From Arenibacter algicola (GTDB lineage: Bacteria > Bacteroidota > Bacteroidia > Flavobacteriales > Flavobacteriaceae), in NCBI RefSeq assembly GCF_018860365.1, contig NZ_JAHKPO010000018.1, positions 62,001-126,000 on the forward strand: a stretch of DNA of 64,000 nt. The letters are read 5' to 3'. Below, piece by piece: positions 35,905 to 45,400 of this stretch (its first letter is position 1; each line of letters opens with the position of its first letter). Both the position numbers and the translations under genes were made by a program. A model generated the notes under the pieces. The model saw nothing but the letters and a program-made list of their open reading frames with translations. It searched no databases and was not told the DNA's origin.

Positions 35905-37449
35905 CTACAATTTACCTCTCCAGTATTCTGTTTGTAGAATGGAAGGATTCCTCGATATCACTGAAGGAAGGACAGGCCAGAAATATCCTTTTTTGGCATT
36001 TCTTGCTTGGTTTACCCATGGCACTCCATCGTAATAATCCATACGTATTCTATCATAACCAGATTGGGCTTCACCAACAAATTCAATGGCGCGCTCATCA
36101 AATATGGCCTTCATTAGGGATTCGCGGTCTGTTCCTCCCGTATAATCCGGAACATTGGCTTTGCTTCTAATCTCATTTAAATCAGAAATAGCAGGACCCG
36201 ATAGATCTTTTCTGGCATTGGCCTCTGCTCTTAATAAATACATATCTGCCAACCTGAATATTAAGATATTGGATTCAGAAAATTGGGCATAGGCATCTTC
36301 GGAAGCTTCATCCTGTGCAGAATGCGAGTATTTCTGTAGGTAGGAGTAGTCTGCATTGGTTCCATATTCATAAAAGAAAAGATCCTTACGCACGTCATTA
36401 GCTCTATCGGCATCTGTGGCCATCATCTCATTACCATAGAAATCTGGATCCATATAAGGACTTATACCGGTATTGACACTTTGCCAAACAGGGTAATTTA
36501 ATGTAAGTCCAGTATGGTTATCATCATATTGAAGCAACCTAAAGGATTCGTTCATATCCGCGCTGATATTGATTTCGAACAAGCCGGTCTTGGATTGACC
36601 GATGCACATTTCATCAAACCCCTCTTTTCCTTCGTTTACATAATCGATTAAACTGGCACCACTATTATTGATAACTGATGTAGTTGCGTCAATGGCTTGC
36701 TGTAACATCTCGGGATTGTCATTGTCCCTTCCTGCATACCAAAGTGTAATGTGGGCCTTTAAGGCTTCTGCGCTTGCCTTGTTGGCAGTAATAGCCCAAT
36801 TGGAGGCTCCTGGAGTGGAATACTGCAATAATCCAATAGATTTATTAGCGGCTTCCAGAGCATAATCCAACACTTGCAATTCATCAACCCTTGCATTTTC
36901 AACAATGTATCCGTCCTCAGAAATAAGCTGATCGGAGCTTTCTATGGATTGCTCTACAATAGGCACATCTCCCCAGATACGGGCCATATAAAAATAGGTC
37001 AGTGATCTAATAAAGGCAGCTTCTCCCAAAAGGCGATCTTTTTCAGACTGGGAATCGAACATATCTACGGGCATATCCGCTATATATTGTTCAATGGTAT
37101 AGGCCCAGTTGGCGGCTCTATAGAAGTTTTTCCAGTTCATGGAAGCATCTCGGTAAGCCAATACGTAATTGCCACTACCTTCAATGTAGTTAACGATCCA
37201 GTTGCGACTGTTCATAAAGGTCATTCCGGTCCATTCACCCCAATATAGAAAATTGGATTGTGTCATAATAGCTTCCTTAAAAAGACCATAGGCACCAGCA
37301 ACGGCCTGTTCGGCGTTTGCCTGACTATCCCAAAAGACATCGGGATGGGTAATGCTGATAGGCTCCTGGTCCAATAAATCGGAACAGCTGGCTGCACCTA
37401 GTAAGCCCAGGACCATGATATATATTTTAAAACTTTTTATCTGTTTCAT
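35905..37449 (-). CDS. RagB/SusD-family substrate-binding lipoprotein
   Basis: A 514-residue outer-membrane lipoprotein (signal ending LLGAASCSDLLDQEPIS, typical of SusD). The N-terminal SusD-like domain includes PDVFWDSQANAEQAVAGAYGLFKEAI and GEAAFIRSLTYFYMARIWGDVPIV; the C-terminal RagB domain includes SNILIFRLADMYLLRAEANARK and ERAIEFVGEAQSGYDRIRM. It binds glycan at the surface and forms the lid of the neighbouring SusC barrel. It is separated from SusC by 10 bp. Confidence 0.95.
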   Translation of the reverse strand: MKQIKSFKIYIMVLGLLGAASCSDLLDQEPISITHPDVFWDSQANAEQAVAGAYGLFKEAIMTQSNFLYWGEWTGMTFMNSRNWIVNYIEGSGNYVLAYRDASMNWKNFYRAANWAYTIEQYIADMPVDMFDSQSEKDRLLGEAAFIRSLTYFYMARIWGDVPIVEQSIESSDQLISEDGYIVENARVDELQVLDYALEAANKSIGLLQYSTPGASNWAITANKASAEALKAHITLWYAGRDNDNPEMLQQAIDATTSVINNSGASLIDYVNEGKEGFDEMCIGQSKTGLFEINISADMNESFRLLQYDDNHTGLTLNYPVWQSVNTGISPYMDPDFYGNEMMATDADRANDVRKDLFFYEYGTNADYSYLQKYSHSAQDEASEDAYAQFSESNILIFRLADMYLLRAEANARKDLSGPAISDLNEIRSKANVPDYTGGTDRESLMKAIFDERAIEFVGEAQSGYDRIRMDYYDGVPWVNQARNAKKGYFWPVLPSVISRNPSILQTEYWRGKL

Positions 37450-37459
37450 CGTTTATAAT

Positions 37460-40400
37460 TTAAAATTTTGTATCAATTCCAATGGTAATTGTCCTAGCTT
37501 GTGGATATCCGTTTCCATAAGTATGTCCTTTGGCATCCACCATGGAGGCATCTACTACCTTCTTGGATCTCTGCCATTGGTAAGGGTTCAACATTGCTCC
37601 GTAGATTCTTAAACGGGATAGGCCAATGTTCTTCATAAAGTTATCGTTCTGATCAAAAGTGTATCCAATGGAAGCATTGTTAACTTTCCAATAATCACCA
37701 CTTTCTATCCAAAGGGTCTGATTGCCCCTGAAGCCGTAAAATGCTCCAAGTGTTGGACTCTGTGGGTACATGGCAGGAAAGTCTACACCGGCAGCACCAT
37801 CACCAGGCTGTTGCCAAAATGTATATTCACTTAGGTCGGCAAGTCCTCTTCTGGCCCAATCATCACCACCCCTATCGTAGCTATCCATATAACTGTTTAA
37901 CACGGTATTCTTTATATCGGCACCAAAGGAGAATTGACTATAGGCTTGGAAGTACCATTTTTTGTACTGCAGGTTTATATTGAATGAACCTGTAATATCG
38001 GGGATAGGAGAGTAGTCTGTAGTTAATTTTAGATCGTGCTCCTCATTAAGTAAGTAATCCCCGTTAAGATCTTGCCATATTGGAAAACCTGGGCGGATAT
38101 TGGCCCAAGCGGATTTTCCTTGCAAAGGTTCTCCAGTAAATGGATTTACAGGCAATTGATCTAGATCATCAATGATATAATCATTAATGAACATCTTGTA
38201 CAGGTTAAGCGGACGCCCAACAACATATCCATAATCACCTCCTATGTAATCCTGGTTGCCATTTGGCAATTTGGAAACGTAGTTTTTGTTTTGAGCAAAA
38301 CCAACGGACAATTCCATTCGAAGGTCGTTCTCCCTAGGGAAAACGTGGTAACGTAGCATGGATTCCCAACCGTAGTTTAATACCCCGGCTACGTTTGTAG
38401 GAGCGGAGTTATAACCGGAATAGGCGGGGAAAGCAACATCAAAAAATAACTTGTCCGTACTCTTGTTATAGGCATCAAATGCCAAACTTACCCTTCTGTT
38501 GAACATATCCAGGTCAAACCCAACATTCCATTGTTCGGTTTCTTCCCATGAAAGGGATGCATTCCCAATTTGGTCGTAATTTGGAATAACCCCGGTAACA
38601 CCACCGTAACTGGAAACATTCATTTGGTTGGCCCAATAAGGGTTTCCACCATAACCTAAATTGTATTTTCCGAAACGTAGGTAGTTTTCTGGGAATTGCT
38701 TCCCGTTGATACCCCAGCTACCCCTAATTTTTAAATAATCTATAAAACTGGAAATATGGGGCTTAAGGAAGGGCTCATCCGAAATAACCCAACCTGCATT
38801 TAGGGAAGGGAACTTGGCCCAGCGTACATCTTTACCAAATCTGGAGGAACCATCAATACTGAAGTTTCCACCCACCATATAACGATTTTTGTACTTATAG
38901 CTCACACGCCCAAAATAGGATACCAATGCATTGGCACTTATATCGGTATATCCACTTATTTGGTCTTGGGTGTACCTGTTGTTAATTGTTTGAATAGCAT
39001 CACTACCAAAACCAAAGGCGGTCATGGCCATGTCTTCATATTTGTTATAATCTACCCTATTTCCCAATACTCCAGTAACTTCATGATCGTTATTGGCACC
39101 AATGTTTTTAAATAGGCTTAAATAGGTTTCAGCGGTCAAGTTTTTTCTGTTGTACAAAGCATAACTTGCAAAACCATCTCCTTCTGTCCTTATGGTAGAC
39201 GGCTCATAAAAGTTCTTCTTATTGCTGTCATAAACAAAGCTTAGTTGGGAGTTTAGGCTAAGGCTTGGTAAAAGGTCAAAGGTGGCAAAGTTGGAAATGG
39301 TAAAGTTAACTGTCCTATCCTCATTTAATTTGCCTTCCAGCTCCCCACTTAAGGACTGTTTTCTTTCGTCAGTGATATAAAATAGGGAAGATTGTAGTCC
39401 GGCCGGATCTACAGGTAGGGAAGAGTTAAGGTTAAAACTTCCTTGGTAAGGGTTTCCTTGTCCAGTTTGTAGATCGGTATGGGTAAATCTTGTAATTAAT
39501 TGGTTGCGAAACTTTTCCCCAGCAGTAAAATTAAGATTGGAGGAAAAAGTAACCCTATCAACACCAGTACCTTTTATAACACCTTCCTGGTTGTCATAAC
39601 CTAGGGAAACCCTATAGTTGGTTTTCTCACTACCACCACGAACACTAAAATCGTACTGCTGATCAATCCCGGTTTTATAAAATAAACCTTGATAATCTAC
39701 ATTATTATTAAATGCAGGGTTTATACTGTCGGTCAAGACCATTGGTGTTTGTCCGGATTGTAATTCGTCCGTATGCCACCATCTTTGGATCATCCCCATT
39801 TTGGCTTGCCTTTCAGCGCTTCCTGCCAACATTGGTACCAAGTTGGGTTTGGGTTGCAACCCTAAACTGGTGGAAAACGAAAATTCCGGTTTGTCAAGGG
39901 CTACACCTTTTTTGGTTTCAATGATGATAACCCCATTGGCTCCCCTGGATCCGTAAATGGCCGCTGCTGAAGCATCTTTAAGTACATCTATACTCGCTAT
40001 GTCGTTAGGGTTCAGTGAGGCCAAAAAGTCAACGTTGGAGACACCATAACCGGCTAAATCCTCTAAACTGGTCTGTACCCCATCAATTACGTATAACGGA
40101 CTACTGTAGGCCAAATCGGCATCGATATCCCCGCCTATACTGGTGTTACCACGAATAATTAGTGCACCCCTACCTGCAGGTGCTCCTGTCATATTCACAC
40201 TCTGGATACCAGTGGCTTGGGTAGCGATCAATCCTGATACGTCCAATACCGGAATTCCTTCAATATCGTCGCTCTTAATACTGGAGACAGCACTGGTAAC
40301 ATCCCTTTTAAATACCTTTTGGTAACCAATTAAGACTACATCGTCCAATTGGGTAGCATCCGGAGCCAAGGTGATGTTTATCTGTGTTTGGTTTCCCACA

Positions 40401-40651
40401 AGGATTTCCTGTGGTTTAAAACCAAGATAGGAAACTGTTAAAATGGATTGTGGACCTTGTACGTCAATATAAAAATTACCATCAAAGTCGGATTGTGTTC
40501 CGGTAGAGGTTCCTTTAACTACGACAGAAGCTCCTGGTAATGGAACTCCATTGTCATCGAAAACGGTTCCTTGGACCGTTTTATTTTGAGCGTGGGCTAA
40601 ATGGCCTACACTCAAAATTAGAATTAGTAAATAAAAAAATGGTTTTTTCAT
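37460..40651 (-). CDS. SusC/RagA-family TonB-dependent receptor
   Basis: A 1063-residue outer-membrane receptor that imports oligosaccharides using TonB energy. After the signal peptide (FFYLLILILSVGHLAHAQ) comes a carboxypeptidase-regulatory-like domain (VQGTVFDDNGVPLPGASVVVKGT), then the TonB box region DDVVLIGYQ, the plug with IRGNTS and the SusC signature KDASAAAIYGSRGANGVIIIETKKG, and a beta-barrel to the C-terminal strand TITIGIDTKF. Its partner SusD follows immediately. The 206-bp leader up to the GH109-like gene holds a hairpin, and a separate start of transcription is possible there. Confidence 0.96.
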   Translation of the reverse strand: MKKPFFYLLILILSVGHLAHAQNKTVQGTVFDDNGVPLPGASVVVKGTSTGTQSDFDGNFYIDVQGPQSILTVSYLGFKPQEILVGNQTQINITLAPDATQLDDVVLIGYQKVFKRDVTSAVSSIKSDDIEGIPVLDVSGLIATQATGIQSVNMTGAPAGRGALIIRGNTSIGGDIDADLAYSSPLYVIDGVQTSLEDLAGYGVSNVDFLASLNPNDIASIDVLKDASAAAIYGSRGANGVIIIETKKGVALDKPEFSFSTSLGLQPKPNLVPMLAGSAERQAKMGMIQRWWHTDELQSGQTPMVLTDSINPAFNNNVDYQGLFYKTGIDQQYDFSVRGGSEKTNYRVSLGYDNQEGVIKGTGVDRVTFSSNLNFTAGEKFRNQLITRFTHTDLQTGQGNPYQGSFNLNSSLPVDPAGLQSSLFYITDERKQSLSGELEGKLNEDRTVNFTISNFATFDLLPSLSLNSQLSFVYDSNKKNFYEPSTIRTEGDGFASYALYNRKNLTAETYLSLFKNIGANNDHEVTGVLGNRVDYNKYEDMAMTAFGFGSDAIQTINNRYTQDQISGYTDISANALVSYFGRVSYKYKNRYMVGGNFSIDGSSRFGKDVRWAKFPSLNAGWVISDEPFLKPHISSFIDYLKIRGSWGINGKQFPENYLRFGKYNLGYGGNPYWANQMNVSSYGGVTGVIPNYDQIGNASLSWEETEQWNVGFDLDMFNRRVSLAFDAYNKSTDKLFFDVAFPAYSGYNSAPTNVAGVLNYGWESMLRYHVFPRENDLRMELSVGFAQNKNYVSKLPNGNQDYIGGDYGYVVGRPLNLYKMFINDYIIDDLDQLPVNPFTGEPLQGKSAWANIRPGFPIWQDLNGDYLLNEEHDLKLTTDYSPIPDITGSFNINLQYKKWYFQAYSQFSFGADIKNTVLNSYMDSYDRGGDDWARRGLADLSEYTFWQQPGDGAAGVDFPAMYPQSPTLGAFYGFRGNQTLWIESGDYWKVNNASIGYTFDQNDNFMKNIGLSRLRIYGAMLNPYQWQRSKKVVDASMVDAKGHTYGNGYPQARTITIGIDTKF

Positions 40652-40778
40652 TGATCTAGTTTAAATTAATAATCGGTTGATGTTAAAATTTGAAAAATTC
40701 TTGTCGAGCTAATTTTTTTAAATGTTTCTGTTCATATTCTATTTGGGTTTTACTTTTGTGTAGTGTCTGTTACTTTTT

Positions 40779-40808
40779 AAACCCATTCCATTTTCATGAA
40801 ATGGGTTT
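40779..40808. other. Hairpin in the leader upstream of susC
   Basis: AAACCCATT (40779-40787) pairs with AATGGGTTT (40800-40808); after one mismatch, CAT/ATG extends the stem around a short loop. On the minus strand it is followed by AAAAAG rather than T residues, so it is not a classical terminator for the GH109-like gene. It could be an RNA-processing or stabilising element between two genes of unequal expression. Confidence 0.4.
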
Positions 40809-40857
40809 TGAAAAACAACTAACTCAAACAACTCAATAAGCAATTCTATATTTACAA

Positions 40858-42222
40858 CTAGTATGTGTCCTTAATCCAGTTATAAGGTTTTCTTTTGATC
40901 CAAGTACCTCTGGTGAAATCAGGGAAATCCTGTGGTTCCCCATTATTTTCTATAGATAGTTCGGAAAGTGGTGTAACGGCACTCCATGCGGCAGCATCAT
41001 AGGCATCCATAGGAGGTGCAATATTTTCTTTGGCCGACTCTATAAAGGCATTTATCACATAAAAATCTATACCGCCATGACCAGCTTCCGTAGCACTGCT
41101 TCCGAATTTTTTCCAAAGCGGATGATCATATTTTTCGAACCAGGAATCCATATTCTCCCATCCATGTCCTTCTGTAGTTCCCTCAATATGGATTCGTTGG
41201 GTGTGGTAATCGAAGTCCGTAAGTCCCTGTGCCCCCTGAACTTTAAAACCTAAGGAGTAGGGGTGGGGGTTGTTTACATTATGGGTAACTATGATAGTTT
41301 CCCCGTTGGAAGTTTCTATGGTAGAGGTAATGATATCACCTTGTTTAAACTTTAATTTGGCATTGGGATGATCTTCACCAGCGGTATCCACAATATATTT
41401 ATGTAGACCAACACCTTTGGTAGCATGTGAAGTAAGTGATAAAAATCTATTTCCCCTGTTTATATCTGCCATAACCGCTATAGGTCCAAGACCATGGGTA
41501 GGGTAGACATCTGCATTTCTCAACAGGGAATGCTGTGTTCTCCAAGCCGATTCGGAGATACCTTTGGCGCCGAATTCGGCACCCTTTCCGTAGGCAGTTT
41601 TTCCGTCATTGAATTTTACCCCGCGCAGATCGTGCTGATATCCACATCTAAAATGTAATAATTCCCCAAAAACATTCTGTTTAACCATATTTAATACGGC
41701 AAGCACATCACGTCTATAGTTTACGTTTTCCAAAATCATGAGGTGGGAACCGGTTTCCTCATGGGTGTTGACCAAATCCCAACATTCCTCAAGGGTATTG
41801 GCTGCGGATACTTCAAGGCCGGTATATTTACCAGCTTTCATGGAGTCTACCGCCATCTTTGTATGCCATAACCAAGGAGTGGCAATGACCACTGCATCTA
41901 TGTCTGCCAGTGCCAATAGGTTTTTATAATCGTGCTCATTTTTTCCAAAGGCTTTGGCCTTCTTTTGGCCAGCTTTTATTATATGATCCTGTGCAATATC
42001 AATACGGTTTTGGTCTATGTCACATATGGCCGTAACCAAAACATCCGTTCTTTTTAAAAGGTTATCCAAATGATTGGTTCCCCTTAATCCAACACCAATT
42101 ACACCTACTCTTATTTTTTGGGCGTCTTTTGCAAAACCATTTCCTAAACTTAGATTAGGCAATAGGGCTATACCAGCTCCTGTAATGGCGGTCTTCTTAA
42201 TAAAATTTCTTCTTTGGTTCAT
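40858..42222 (-). CDS. GH109-type Gfo/Idh glycosidase (alpha-N-acetylgalactosaminidase-like), Tat-exported
   Basis: A 454-residue protein with a Tat signal (MNQRRNFIKKTAITGAG) and Rossmann motif VGVIGVGLRGTNHLDNLL. Unlike the two other Gfo/Idh proteins here, it lacks the EKP motif and has GLEVSAANTLEECWDLV. Further segments ENVNYRRDVLAVLNMV, GYQHDLRGVKF, YPTHGLGPIAVMADINRGNR, GLHKYIVDTAGEDHPNAK and AGHGGIDFYV match, from memory, the Elizabethkingia GH109 alpha-N-acetylgalactosaminidase almost segment for segment. Tyr240 and His243 (Y-P-T-H) fit the catalytic Tyr/His pair with the same spacing. GH109 cleaves GalNAc linkages by a transient NAD+ oxidation. Tat export lets NAD be loaded before transport. 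It is first in the minus-strand PUL row, divergent from the regulator. Confidence 0.88.
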   Translation of the reverse strand: MNQRRNFIKKTAITGAGIALLPNLSLGNGFAKDAQKIRVGVIGVGLRGTNHLDNLLKRTDVLVTAICDIDQNRIDIAQDHIIKAGQKKAKAFGKNEHDYKNLLALADIDAVVIATPWLWHTKMAVDSMKAGKYTGLEVSAANTLEECWDLVNTHEETGSHLMILENVNYRRDVLAVLNMVKQNVFGELLHFRCGYQHDLRGVKFNDGKTAYGKGAEFGAKGISESAWRTQHSLLRNADVYPTHGLGPIAVMADINRGNRFLSLTSHATKGVGLHKYIVDTAGEDHPNAKLKFKQGDIITSTIETSNGETIIVTHNVNNPHPYSLGFKVQGAQGLTDFDYHTQRIHIEGTTEGHGWENMDSWFEKYDHPLWKKFGSSATEAGHGGIDFYVINAFIESAKENIAPPMDAYDAAAWSAVTPLSELSIENNGEPQDFPDFTRGTWIKRKPYNWIKDTY

Positions 42223-42398
42223 ATTTTCCTTAATACAGATACTTGTTGTTAATGTTCCACAAATATTAATATTGTGTTAATTATTTAGGTGTTCTTTTTT
42301 TGCGTTCTAGGGGTAAATTTTCGGATTATTTCGATATTTGAAGTTTTTTTCCACCTTTTTGCAAAAAATACCTCCTTTAGGTTGACACCAATTATAGG

Positions 42399-42406
42399 TA
42401 CATTTG
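42399..42406 (+). promoter_or_regulatory. Bacteroidota -7 box of the hybrid regulator gene
   Basis: TACATTTG matches TAnnTTTG at all fixed bases. A TTG lies 14 nt upstream (42382-42384), somewhat close for a -33 element. The box overlaps the TTG codon at 42404 that would give the longest reading frame, which argues that translation starts further downstream. Confidence 0.5.
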
Positions 42407-42448
42407 TTTCGGACAGAATTAGGAAGGATTAATTGTAATTGTTGCAGT

Positions 42449-45400
42449 TTGAACAAGAAAATAAATAGGAATAAAATTTACGCTCTATATGTACTGGGGC
42501 TGTTTTGTTGGTCCTATTTGTCAGGACAGCATTCTTCTAATTTTATCCACCTTCCCAGTAAACTGGATAACCGTAATGTAAAGGTTACCCATACCGTACA
42601 GGATAGCCTGGGTTTTGTTTGGTTGGCCCATGCAGAAGGTATATCCAAATACGATGGTTATAATTTTGAATTTACTCCCAAAGAGTCAATTTTTAAGGAG
42701 GATACTGCTTCAGATGAATTAAAAAAAATATTTAGGGATGCCAAGGGGGTAATTTGGGCTTTATCCATGAATGGGCAAATATCCTATTTGGAGAAAAATG
42801 GAAGGTTTTTGTCCATAGACAATTCCATAGAGGGGTTTCAGAAGAAGCACAAGGTTAATATTGTCAACGAGGATAATGGTATTATTTGGTTGGCCACGGA
42901 CAAGGGAGTTATATATTCCTATGACCACGGCAAGGGAATTGTGGATAGTATTACCACCATTCCCGGTAATTCTTCAGGTCTAAATGAAGTGAATTCCTTG
43001 GTGGTTAGGAAATCCGATCAACTTATTGTAAGCACCTATAAGGGACCTATGTATATTTATTATTTGGGAACCAAACGTCTAGAGACATTGGAGGTGCCCT
43101 ATGACTATACCCTGGCAGACAACAGCCTACTGCTGCTGGATAAAAAAAATAGATTATGGATCGGTTCGTCCTATGTGGGGCATGGGATAATGGTTTATGA
43201 TTTTGACAAAGAATCCTTTGTTCAGGATGAGATTATAAATGAGCAATGGCGTAGTCAGTTAAATGAATTGTTTATATCAATGTATTGCGATGTAAATGGT
43301 TTTATTTGGTTGGGAACCGATGGGGATGGTCTGTACAGGTTGGATACTGAGTCTGGCGAATTGACAATTTATAAGCACAATTATCTTAATGGGTTTTCCT
43401 TGAGTACCAATACAGTAATTGGTATAAACGAAGATTTAAAGGGCAACTTGTGGGTACTTACCAATTATGGGGATATAAACATACTGCGCAATAAGAATAA
43501 TCAGATAAATTTTCATTCTGGAGCGGTGCAGGGAAGCCCTGCACGGGTGTTGTCTTCCTACAGGGCAAAGGATGGAACACTTTGGATAGGGACGGACGGG
43601 GACGGAATTACCAAGGTTGACGAAAATGGAGTTGAAAAGCAATTTTTTAACAACTCGGCCCAAAGTAAAGGGTTTTATATTCACTCTATCAATGAGGACA
43701 ATAGTGGCAATATTTGGATAGGGACCTATAAAAATGGATTGTGGGTTTATAATACGAATAAAGGCCGGTTCTCTAAGGTGCCTTTGAACAATTCCAAGAA
43801 TAATATGGTTTTGGACGTTCGATTTATTTTTAAGGACTCCAAAAGTAGATTATGGGTGACGACCGACATGGGAATTTATTTGTTTTCGGAAAGAAACAAA
43901 TTGTTGGCGCGTTTTGAAAATGGCACAGCCGGATTGGTGGGATCCATTTCCCAATCTGTTGTTGAAGATTCTTCAGGGACCGTTTGGCTTGCGTGTAATG
44001 GAGGTGGGGTATTTAGGTTCAACGAAGATGGTAGCGATATTGCTAAATCCAATTTTACCCGGTTCCAACATGTCAACGATACTCTCATTTCCAATAAGAA
44101 TTATGATATCTGGTCCATGGCCGCCAGTAATGCAGATGCCATATGGTTGGTTATGGTAAGTGGGGAATTGATTAAATTTAATATTGCTGACCAACAAGTT
44201 GAAAAAATAAAGATAAACGGGACTTATGACAATACCATCTTTAGATCCGTAATATTGGAGAACAACGATAATTTATGGTTGGGTTCAACCAAGGGCATCT
44301 GGCATATAAATGTAAAGGATTCCATATCTAGGGTGTTTCAAAAAATAGATGGACTGCAGGATGATTCCTTTATGCAGCGCAGTGCGCATGTGGGATGGGA
44401 TGGGAATATTTATTTTGGGGGGTTAAATGGAGTAAGCTACTTTAAGCCCAATCAACTTAAAAAAGAAGAAACAGTAGCCAAGTTATTTATTGAAGATATT
44501 GCTATCCTAAACCAGCCCGCCATAAACGTCATTCCGGAACAAATTACCGAGGGGGTTGAAAAATTGGAGGCACTGGAACTGGACCATGACCAATCATCAT
44601 TTGCCTTTCGATTTTTGGCAATAGACAATGTGCTGTTTTCCAATTATAATTATGCCTATAGACTTAAAGGGTTTAATGACAATTGGATAAATTCCGAAAA
44701 GGAACGTTTGGCAACTTATACCAACATACCTCCCGGGAATTACCTTTTTGAAGTCAAGGCCAGTACCGGGAACGGGGAATGGGACATAAAAGAAACATCT
44801 GTTGCTATAACCATTTTACGGCCGTTTTGGCGATCAAATCTGGCTCAGTTGATTTATTTGTTTTTAATTATTGGCCTACTTTATGGAACGGTCATCTGGA
44901 TCAGACTTAGGAACAGGGTAATTGCAGATGAACTGGAACATAAACATGAAAGGGAACTTTACGCCCTAAAAATGGATTTCTTTGCCAAGATGTCCCACGA
45001 AATTCAAACCCCTTTGACCTTGATTTTGATTCCTTTGGAAAACATGTTGCAACGTGCTATGAAAAGTGGTAATGTGCTGTTGCAACAGCGCCTCAAGCTA
45101 ATTTCCAACAATGCTAATCGATTATCCCGAATTGTATTTGAATTAACTTCTTTAAGGGACAAGGAATTGGAGAAACTGGTATTAAGGGCGGCAGAACACA
45201 ATATTGTTGCCGATCTAAAGGAAATAACCAGCTCCTTTGAGGAGCAAGCCATGTTCAAGGGAATCCATTTTAAATGTAGCTACCCCAGTGATGAGTTGAA
45301 AATGTGGTACGATAAAGATAAAATGGAACATATTTTCTTTAACCTTCTATCCAATGCCTTCAAATTTACACCTAAAGGAGGGGCTATTTCATTAGATGTA

